Assembly (NCBI GenBank): GCA_027593175.1
Contig: JAQCJI010000002.1
Location: forward strand, 22,785-86,784
DNA length: 64,000 bases
Origin: Bacteroidota bacterium
GTDB lineage: Bacteria > Bacteroidota > Bacteroidia > Cytophagales > Cyclobacteriaceae
Reading direction: 5' to 3'
Positions 1-6,535 of the stretch are shown here, piece after piece; positions within the stretch are counted from its first letter, which is position 1, and the number at the start of each line of letters is the position of its first letter. The position numbers were made by a program, and so were the translations under genes. The notes under the pieces were generated by a model. That model was not told the origin of the DNA. It was given only the letters and a program-made list of their open reading frames with translations, and did not search any database.

Positions 1-2
1 GG

Positions 3-455
3 TTCAAGAAGACCTTTGGTCGTGCACATCCAGGATTTCTCTTGGAGCAGGATGCACACCGCAATGCGGCCTTTACCATTTACCATGCCTACCATACGCC
101 CAAGCTATCCATCACCGAGGTGAAGGAAGAAGAGTTGGGAGGAGGATTGAAAGCCATTACGGCCACGATCTTCAACGAGCGCATGATGCCGACTCACGCC
201 AGCCAAGACCTGAAGTACCGCATTGAGCGTCCAGATTATGTGACCATCTCTGGAGCCAAGGTAGTGGCAGGCTTTGTAGTAGAAGACGAGGACATGAAGA
301 AGTACAAAGAGCAGACGAATTCACCAGAAAAAATGGTTGTAGCCAATATTCCGGGTATGGGTGCTGTACAAGTGAGGTGGATTGTTTCTTCTTCTGCCAA
401 TTATTCTGTCACGGTGGATTCTGCCAAAGGCGGGAAGGCTAGCTGGAAGAAGTAA
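3..455 (+). CDS. M14-type zinc carboxypeptidase, C-terminal part (5' end outside window)
   Basis: The frame is open from base 3, so the gene begins before the window; 150 residues are visible. It lacks the catalytic zinc-binding part. The visible part looks like the C-terminal beta-rich extension seen on secreted Bacteroidota M14 metallopeptidases, including RMMPTHASQDLK followed by ERPDYVTISGAKVV, and ends SWKK. I recognise this tail from family memory, not from a catalytic motif, so the assignment is moderate. No T9SS or lipid-anchor signal is visible at this end. It is followed by 84 bases and then a separate exported flavodoxin-like gene on the same strand. Confidence 0.55.
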   Translation, partial: FKKTFGRAHPGFLLEQDAHRNAAFTIYHAYHTPKLSITEVKEEELGGGLKAITATIFNERMMPTHASQDLKYRIERPDYVTISGAKVVAGFVVEDEDMKKYKEQTNSPEKMVVANIPGMGAVQVRWIVSSSANYSVTVDSAKGGKASWKK

Positions 456-539
456 GTTAGTATAAAGTATAGTTTATCCCCGTCTCACTGCTGAGATGAG
501 GATTTTTTTCTCAAATTGGTAGGTGCAAACTGACTCATT

Positions 540-1109
540 ATGCGACTGAATCTTTCCCTTTTTTTACTGCTGTTTTTTCTGTCTTTGTCAGTTTATGGTC
601 AGCATAAACCCTTGGTTTTGATTACTTACTACTCCCCATCGGGAAATACCAAAAAATTGGCTGAAGCCATTGGGGAAGGGGCAAGGTCTGTCGTAGGGGT
701 GGAAGTAGTCCTTGTTCCGATTGGAGAGGTAAATATGCAAGACCTCATGGCTGCCAATGCCATCCTCATAGGTTCCCCGGTTTACAATGCGAATATTGCC
801 CCTGCCGTGCAGGAGTTTATCAATTCTTTGCCCTTCGAGGGGAGACCATTGAAAGATAAGCTTGGGGCAGCCTTTGTAACGGGAGGGGGTATTTCTATTG
901 GCGAGGAGGGAGTGATGCTAGATATTTTGAGGGCTATGCTGATTCAGGGAATGGTAGTCATGGGTGGAGAAGAGGCGGAAGCTGCTTTTGGAGCTTCCGC
1001 TATCACCGGAGAAGGACCCTTTGTAGGGGGAAAAATGGATCAGATTTTTTGGAACAAGGGATTTGGATTGGGGAAAAGAGTGGCCGAAAAAGCCCTCCGT
1101 TGGAAATAG
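540..1109 (+). CDS. Exported flavodoxin-family protein (WrbA/NAD(P)H-quinone reductase-like)
   Basis: 189 residues. Residues 1-20 form a Sec-type signal peptide (hydrophobic core FLLLFFLSLSVYG, then Q). The mature part starts with a flavodoxin fold: beta strand PLVLITYY followed by the FMN phosphate loop SPSGNTKKLAE (about residues 32-42), then ILIGSPVYN, typical of the second FMN contact in WrbA/flavodoxin-like oxidoreductases, and a glycine-rich FVTGGGISIGEEG. Family members reduce quinones or carry electrons with FMN and are normally cytoplasmic, so the signal peptide is unusual. The ATG start gives the signal peptide directly. The partner and substrate cannot be read from the sequence. 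Confidence 0.75.
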   Translation: MRLNLSLFLLLFFLSLSVYGQHKPLVLITYYSPSGNTKKLAEAIGEGARSVVGVEVVLVPIGEVNMQDLMAANAILIGSPVYNANIAPAVQEFINSLPFEGRPLKDKLGAAFVTGGGISIGEEGVMLDILRAMLIQGMVVMGGEEAEAAFGASAITGEGPFVGGKMDQIFWNKGFGLGKRVAEKALRWK

Positions 1110-1552
1110 GCAAAAAAGAAAAATCCTGCCAAGATTCACTCAGCGAGATAGTAGCAACAGTTGGATTAAATTAAAGGACTTTCCGATTATTCTAGATCCC
1201 GTTCTGGAAATTAAAATCAGAACATATATTTTTATTTTTTGCCGATCATGAACTAAATCATGGATTTTAGGGGTATCCGCAAACAAAGAACCTTCTTAAC
1301 TGCTTATTGAGTGGATAGGATCTAATTTTCTTTACGATGTCAAAAGGATTTAATTGGAGGAAAATGAGGAAGTGCTGCTGCCTCTTTTCTTTGGATGAAT
1401 AGGGTACAAAAAAAAGAAGGATTCCTAAGCAGGAATTATCTGAAATAATTTTAAATTCATCTCTAAAATAGTATGCATGCAGACTATTTTTTACTTTGTC
1501 ATTTGTAATAAAAAAAGGGGTAAAATGCGTAGTATGGGTAAAAATATAAGGC
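1110..1552. other. Intergenic stretch without a recognisable gene
   Basis: About 440 AT-rich bases between the flavodoxin-like gene and the tRNA-Phe terminator. Open frames on both strands are short, low in complexity and lack a coding look. One imperfect hairpin (1465-1490, stem AAAATAGT/ACTATTTT, followed by T residues on the plus strand) could be a weak terminator for the flavodoxin-like gene, but it lies 355 bases after the stop. I see no other structure. Confidence 0.5.
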
Positions 1553-1582
1553 AAAAAAAAATCCCGATCTGTGAAGACCGGG
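1553..1582 (-). terminator. Intrinsic terminator of tRNA-Phe
   Basis: Read on the minus strand, an 8-bp stem (CCCGGTCT/AGATCGGG with one G-U pair) with a 4-base loop is followed by A and eight T residues. It begins 5 bases after the tRNA 3' end. Confidence 0.85.
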
Positions 1583-1586
1583 TTTG

Positions 1587-1659
1587 TGGTGATAAGTGGA
1601 CTCGAACCACCGACTCACGGATTTTCAGTCCGATGCTCTACCAACTGAGCTATATCACC
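1587..1659 (-). tRNA. tRNA-Phe (GAA)
   Basis: Cloverleaf on the minus strand, 73 nt. The acceptor stem GGTGATA/TATCACC is perfect, the D-arm begins GCTCAG, the anticodon loop is CTGAAAA with anticodon GAA, and the T-loop is TTCGAGT. CCA is not encoded. The outermost anticodon-stem pair (27-43) is U-U in this reading; the rest pairs normally. It has its own promoter and terminator. Confidence 0.97.
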
Positions 1660-1676
1660 ATCTTATAAATGTGTTG

Positions 1677-1707
1677 CAAATGTAGAAAAATGAGTATTCC
1701 CTACAAA
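1677..1707 (-). promoter_or_regulatory. Bacteroidota-type promoter of tRNA-Phe
   Basis: On the minus strand TTTG (1704-1707), a 19-base spacer and TACATTTG (1677-1684) match the Bacteroidota sigma-A consensus TTTG-N19-TAnnTTTG exactly. The tRNA 5' end lies 17 bases further on. Confidence 0.85.
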
Positions 1708-1761
1708 TCCTTTTTAGAAAAATAGACTCAAAAATTATAAAAACTAATTAATCCGATCAAT

Positions 1762-3096
1762 ATGAGCATTTTACCACAACTTGCATTTGTCTTAATTCTG
1801 GGTGTTGCGGGCTTTTTCTTGAGTAAAAGGATCCAATTTCTTCGGCGAAACATTCTGCTTGGTAAGGCAGAAACCCGAAATGACCAGCCTAAAAACCGGT
1901 GGAAAGCCATGCTTCTAATTGCTTTGGGTCAGCAAAAAATGTTCAAGCGCCTTGTCCCTGCATTTTTGCACCTATTGATCTATGTGGGGTTTTTGGTTAT
2001 CAACTTGGAAGTTCTGGAGTTTGTACTTGATGGGATATTGGGAACGCACCGTCTATTTGCTCCTTTTTTGGGAGGAGTCTATACGGTGGCAATCAATGTG
2101 TTCGAATTTTTAGCGGTTGCTGTTTTGGTATCGTGTGTGGCTTTTTTGGTACGAAGAAACGTGATGCGCGTGGAGCGTTTTACCAAGCTCGAACTGAAGG
2201 GATGGCCGGCTATGGATGCCAATGTGATCCTCGTAATCGAAATTATTTTAATGTTTGCCATTCTGACCATGAATGCCACTGATCAGATTTTGGCTAGTCG
2301 AGGAGATACCCGTTACCTAGCTCTTGATCCTCTTTTCTTCAGTAGTTTCTTTCAACCACTGTTTGAGGGATTTTCTAGAGGAGCCTTGGTGGCCATAGAG
2401 CGCTTCACCTGGTGGTTTCACATTGTTGGTATTTTAGTATTTTCCGTGTATGTGACCTATTCCAAGCACCTTCATATTTTCCTTGCCTTCCCCAATACTT
2501 GGTATTCTAATCTGAAACCAAAAGGAGAAATGGAAAATATGCCGGTAGTGACCAATGAGGTCAATATAATGCTCGGCATTCCTATAGAAAGCCCTTCCAA
2601 TGCTCCTGTAGAAATTGGTCGCTTTGGAGCCAAAGATATCAATGACCTCAACTGGATCAATGTTCTCAACGCGTACTCCTGCACCGAATGTGGTCGCTGC
2701 ACTTCAGAATGTCCTGCAAATCTGACGGGTAAAAAACTCTCCCCTCGTAAGATTATGATGGATGTTCGAGACCGAGCTGAAGAGGTGGGAAAAAGCATAG
2801 ACGTTGGAGGCCTGGGTCTAGCGGACGGAAAATCATTGTTGGGAGACTACATCACCAAAGAAGAGATCAATGCCTGTACCAGCTGCAATGCATGTGTGGA
2901 GGCCTGTCCCATTAACATTGATCCCTTATCCATTATTCTACAGATGCGCCGGTATGTGGCCATGGAAGAATCGGGGACTCCTGCACAGTGGAATGCGATG
3001 TTCCAGAATATGGAAACGAGCTTTTCTCCATGGAAATTTAGTCCGAGCGACCGCTTCAACTGGGCGGATCAAGTAAAAGAAGAGGAAATGAAATAA
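1762..3096 (+). CDS. Membrane heme b / 4Fe-4S quinone oxidoreductase subunit
   Basis: 444 residues. The first half has about five membrane helices (around residues 4-22, 65-85, 108-130, 153-173, 215-236) with histidines placed as in NarI-type heme b proteins. The second half is cytoplasmic with two 4Fe-4S sites, CTECGRCTSECP (near residue 307) and CTSCNACVEACP (near residue 372). In Bacteroidota this protein is paired with a cysteine-rich CCG protein, as here (next gene), giving a split HdrD/GlpC-like complex. Related membrane enzymes pass electrons from reduced ETF to menaquinone; that substrate is an inference. The ATG at 1762 gives a sensible membrane N-terminus. Confidence 0.8.
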   Translation: MSILPQLAFVLILGVAGFFLSKRIQFLRRNILLGKAETRNDQPKNRWKAMLLIALGQQKMFKRLVPAFLHLLIYVGFLVINLEVLEFVLDGILGTHRLFAPFLGGVYTVAINVFEFLAVAVLVSCVAFLVRRNVMRVERFTKLELKGWPAMDANVILVIEIILMFAILTMNATDQILASRGDTRYLALDPLFFSSFFQPLFEGFSRGALVAIERFTWWFHIVGILVFSVYVTYSKHLHIFLAFPNTWYSNLKPKGEMENMPVVTNEVNIMLGIPIESPSNAPVEIGRFGAKDINDLNWINVLNAYSCTECGRCTSECPANLTGKKLSPRKIMMDVRDRAEEVGKSIDVGGLGLADGKSLLGDYITKEEINACTSCNACVEACPINIDPLSIILQMRRYVAMEESGTPAQWNAMFQNMETSFSPWKFSPSDRFNWADQVKEEEMK

Positions 3097-3170
3097 GTAC
3101 TGGATGTCGGACAGCAGAAGAAATCTTCTCTTCAGTTTTGGGCGTGCATCTCACTTTAAAAATTAAAAAA

Positions 3171-3962
3171 ATGTCCACCTATACTGTTCCTACTATGGCC
3201 GAAATGGCCGCCAACGCACAGCTGCCGGAAGTACTTTTCTGGGTGGGCTGTGCAGGTTCCTTCGATGAGCGATACAAGGCCGTTACCCAGGCTTTTGTAA
3301 AAATACTGAATAAAGTAGGAGTAAGTTTTGCGGTGCTAGGCCCTGAAGAAGCCTGCTCGGGAGATCCTGCGCGTAGGGCTGGTAACGAGTTTCTCTTTCA
3401 AATGCAGGCGGGAGCCAACATCCAAGTGATGAATGGCTATAAAGTAAAAAAAGTGGTCACTGCCTGCCCGCACTGTTTTAATACCATCAAAAATGAATAC
3501 CCAGCACTAGGGGGTAACTATGAGGTGGTCCACCACTCCGAGTTTCTCCAACAGCTGATCAACGAAGGGAAAGTACGCTTACAAGGAGGGGGGGAGTTTA
3601 AAGGAAAAAAAATCACCTTCCACGACTCCTGCTACCTTGGACGGGCAAACGAGGTCTATGAGGCTCCCCGCGAGGTGATTAAGGCCTTGGATGTGGAGCT
3701 TGTGGAAATGAAACGCTGCCGTACAAAGGGCCTCTGTTGCGGAGCGGGAGGTGCACAAATGTTTAAGGAGCCAGAAGCTGGGCAAAAGGATATCAACATC
3801 GAAAGGACAGAAGAGGCCTTGGCTACAGGAGCACAGGCCATTGCTGTGGGTTGTCCCTTCTGCTTGACCATGATGACCGATGGCGTCAAGAACAAAAACA
3901 AAGAAGCGGAAGTAAAAGTCTATGACCTTGCCGAGATGATTGCCAAGGACATGGGAATTTAA
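3171..3962 (+). CDS. CCG-domain (Fe-S)-binding oxidoreductase subunit
   Basis: 263 residues from the ATG at 3171, which follows an A-rich stretch; an upstream TTG at 3138 in the same frame would add 11 poorly conserved residues and is less likely. The protein carries two cysteine-rich CCG-type segments as in HdrB/HdrD, GlpC and LldE: an N-terminal set (GCAGSFDERY, EACSGDPARR, CPHCFN) and a C-terminal set (SCYLGRANEVYEAPR, CCGAGGAQMF, CPFC). Such domains bind unusual iron-sulfur clusters. It lies 74 bases after the membrane subunit on the same strand, so the two are probably co-transcribed and form one complex. The electron donor is not shown by sequence. Confidence 0.85.
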   Translation: MSTYTVPTMAEMAANAQLPEVLFWVGCAGSFDERYKAVTQAFVKILNKVGVSFAVLGPEEACSGDPARRAGNEFLFQMQAGANIQVMNGYKVKKVVTACPHCFNTIKNEYPALGGNYEVVHHSEFLQQLINEGKVRLQGGGEFKGKKITFHDSCYLGRANEVYEAPREVIKALDVELVEMKRCRTKGLCCGAGGAQMFKEPEAGQKDINIERTEEALATGAQAIAVGCPFCLTMMTDGVKNKNKEAEVKVYDLAEMIAKDMGI

Positions 3963-4038
3963 TTTTAAGATTTGAATCCAAAATGTCCTTTTTGTCGTTA
4001 TGCAAAAAGGGGTTTTCTTTGAATACAAATGCTGCATT

Positions 4039-4527
4039 ATGTACCAACCTTTTGACCAATTACCAGACTCTTCCCGTATTTGGCTCTATGCTTCTACACG
4101 CAGATTTTCAGCTGCCGATCAGGAGGTGATCCAAAAAGAAATGCAAGATTTTTGTGCTGGATGGGCCACTCATGGAAAGGAGATGCCCAGTTCTTTTGAA
4201 ATTTTACACAACCAGCTTCTGGTTTTGGCCGTAGATGAAAGTCAGCTTGGAGCCTCAGGATGCTCTATTGACTCTTCAGTCCGTGCACTTCAAGCCTTAG
4301 AACAGATGCTGGATTTGGATTTGGTCAACCAAGGGAAAGTTACTTTTAAAAACGAGGAAGGAGTCCTTCGGGTAGTTTCTTCACTGGGTCTGAAGTCCAA
4401 AATTTCACTTGGAGAAATTACCCCAGATCTCGACGTGATGCAGCCCTCATTACAGATAAAAGCCGATCTAAAAAGCCTTTGGCAGCCGTTACGAAAAAGC
4501 TGGCTATCCAACTATTTTCCAAATTAA
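4039..4527 (+). CDS. Conserved Bacteroidota protein, often named ABC transporter ATPase
   Basis: 162 residues from the ATG at 4039 (MYQPFDQLP); an upstream ATG at 4000 adds a cysteine-containing 13-residue extension that is not expected. Typical features of the family are DSSRIWLYASTRRF near the N-terminus, the central LGASGCSIDSSVRALQ segment and a C-terminal W-x4-SWLSNYF. Databases label relatives ABC transporter ATPase, but there is no Walker A, Walker B or ABC signature, so the name is not supported. Function unknown. It sits between the Fe-S oxidoreductase pair and the PorE-like gene on the same strand. Confidence 0.75.
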   Translation: MYQPFDQLPDSSRIWLYASTRRFSAADQEVIQKEMQDFCAGWATHGKEMPSSFEILHNQLLVLAVDESQLGASGCSIDSSVRALQALEQMLDLDLVNQGKVTFKNEEGVLRVVSSLGLKSKISLGEITPDLDVMQPSLQIKADLKSLWQPLRKSWLSNYFPN

Positions 4528-4563
4528 TTATCATATTCACTCCTAGACTACAGCTGCTGTCCA

Positions 4564-6498
4564 ATGAAACCGATTTTTTTTTACCTAGCTCTTTGCCTAT
4601 TCCTTTTTTTAGGAGCCTGCAAAAGCCTTTTTGAAAAGGGGGATGAACAGTTTCTTTCCGGTCAATATCAGTATGCAATTGGCACCTTCAATCAGATCTT
4701 AGCCAAAGACAGCAGCAACCTAAAAGCGAGGCAGGTGCTGGCTGAGAGTTATCGGCTGTCCAATCGCATTGAAGCATCAACCCCTCATTACCAGGCCCTG
4801 GTAGCCGTAGAACCCACCTTTGCCTCCTATTTTCACCTTGGCCAAAGCCTAAAAGCCAATCAGCAAATTGAGGCGGCAAAGCAGGCTTGGGAGGAAGCGG
4901 CCTCACTCACTTCTGATCAGGGTCTTCTTGCCCGTGTGAAGCAAGAGCTTGGTTCCCTAGCTTTGGTTTCTGATCTTGCAGACTATTTTTCCAATTACCA
5001 ATTGGTCAACTACCGAGAGTTGAACACGGCTGGGGCAGATTATGCCCCCCTGATTAGTGAAGACTTTCTTTATTTCACTTCAGGAAGGGCTTCTTCCAAC
5101 CTTTATTCAGCAACGGGCACTCCTTATCACCAGCTTTTTCGCACCCGTGCTGAGGGATTAAAAGTGGATGCAGGGGGGATTCAGCTCTTGCCAGAATTTC
5201 AAAACGAAGAAGGACTCAACCAGGCTGCTTTGGCTATAAGTCCCGATGGGAATACCTTGATCTACGCAAGGGGAAATTCTACCTCATTCAAAGATTATCC
5301 CGAAACTACCCTATTTGTCTCCTACTTCCGCGGGGCTGGGTTTACACAGCCTATTTGGATGCCCGTTAATGAGGACGAAACCTGGTGGAACTCTACCCCA
5401 GCTTTTAGTGCAGATGGTTCCGAACTTTACTTTGCCTCTACTAGACCTGGAGGCTATGGAGGGGTCGACTTGTACAAAGCATCCAAGTTAGCTAATGGGG
5501 ACTTTGGCAATGCTTTGAATTTGGGTCCTACTGTTAACACCGCGGGGAATGAGTTATTTCCTCGTCCTACGAAAGATGGTAAATTTTTCTTTGCTTCAGA
5601 TTCACACCCAGGATTTGGAAAATTAGACCTTTTTGTAGCAGAAAAAAATCAAGAGGGGGTGCAAGTGGTCACTAATCTAGGCCCTACTTTTAATAGTAAG
5701 GGGGATGATTTTGGAATTTTCTTCACTGACTATCCCAAAGTGGGGTTCATCTCGTCCAACCGTGAGGGAGGCAAAGGCGATGACGATATTTACTTTTTTG
5801 AGGACAAGACGCCCAAACCAAAAATTATCAATGTACTGCTCAACGTCTACACCAAGGAAGTCAAAGCGGATGGCAAGGAACTGATTTTGCCTCAAACACG
5901 AGTGGTGTTGTATGGTGAGGATAAGCGACAGCTCGGAGGGGATCTCTCCAATGCTCAAGGAAGAGTCCGGTTTACACTTTCTCCGGAAAATGATTACAGC
6001 ATCATTGCCTCACGAAGCGGTTATTTCTCTAAATCTTTTGGCTACACTACCAAGGGAAGGACTCCAGATCCTGCTACCTTGATTCAAGAGGTAACGAATA
6101 TTACTCTGGATACAACAGTGATTTTGGATCAGTTGATTCTTGAAAAGTCGATTGTCCTTGATAATATTTATTACGATTTGGCCAAGGCAGATATTCGTTC
6201 TGATGCCACCTTGGAATTGGATAAATTATTGAAAATTTTAAAGGATAATCCAACTATACGAATTGAGTTGAGCTCTCACACGGACTCCAGATCAGGGGAT
6301 GCCTACAACTTAACTCTTTCTCAGCGCAGGGCCCAATCGGCGGTGGACTACCTTGTTTCTCAGGGAATTTTAGCAGACCGACTGGTCGCCAAGGGTTATG
6401 GTGAAACTCAGCTTCTAATCAAAAATGCCCAAACGGAAGAAGAGCACCAAACCAACCGGCGTACGGAATTTAAGGTGATTGAGATTAAAGGGAACTAG
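4564..6498 (+). CDS. PorE-like OmpA-family lipoprotein (TPR, beta-propeller, OmpA)
   Basis: 644 residues. A lipoprotein signal ends in LGAC with Cys19. Order of parts: TPR-like helices (about 25-140), WD40/PD40 beta-propeller repeats (about 145-410, with units such as FASTRPGGYGGVDLY and SSNREGGKGDDDIYF), a carboxypeptidase-regulatory-like beta domain (about 420-515), and an OmpA peptidoglycan-binding domain (about 530-640) with SSHTDSRSG and LSQRRAQSAVDYL. This exact order is that of PorE, which ties the type IX secretion system to peptidoglycan in Porphyromonas. Several paralogs with this layout exist per Cytophagales genome, so a T9SS role is inferred. Outer-membrane, periplasm-facing. Confidence 0.75.
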   Translation: MKPIFFYLALCLFLFLGACKSLFEKGDEQFLSGQYQYAIGTFNQILAKDSSNLKARQVLAESYRLSNRIEASTPHYQALVAVEPTFASYFHLGQSLKANQQIEAAKQAWEEAASLTSDQGLLARVKQELGSLALVSDLADYFSNYQLVNYRELNTAGADYAPLISEDFLYFTSGRASSNLYSATGTPYHQLFRTRAEGLKVDAGGIQLLPEFQNEEGLNQAALAISPDGNTLIYARGNSTSFKDYPETTLFVSYFRGAGFTQPIWMPVNEDETWWNSTPAFSADGSELYFASTRPGGYGGVDLYKASKLANGDFGNALNLGPTVNTAGNELFPRPTKDGKFFFASDSHPGFGKLDLFVAEKNQEGVQVVTNLGPTFNSKGDDFGIFFTDYPKVGFISSNREGGKGDDDIYFFEDKTPKPKIINVLLNVYTKEVKADGKELILPQTRVVLYGEDKRQLGGDLSNAQGRVRFTLSPENDYSIIASRSGYFSKSFGYTTKGRTPDPATLIQEVTNITLDTTVILDQLILEKSIVLDNIYYDLAKADIRSDATLELDKLLKILKDNPTIRIELSSHTDSRSGDAYNLTLSQRRAQSAVDYLVSQGILADRLVAKGYGETQLLIKNAQTEEEHQTNRRTEFKVIEIKGN

Positions 6499-6535
6499 CT
6501 TTAGTTTTAGCTTGGGGAATAATCTTTTTGCTACT

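Noticed and set aside
1267..1554. Open frame on the minus strand near tRNA-Phe
   Set aside because: Low complexity, overlaps the terminator and shows no family or start-region features.
2079..2279. Antisense frames inside 1762-3096 and many similar shadow frames
   Set aside because: They mirror codon structure of real genes on the opposite strand and have no independent signals.
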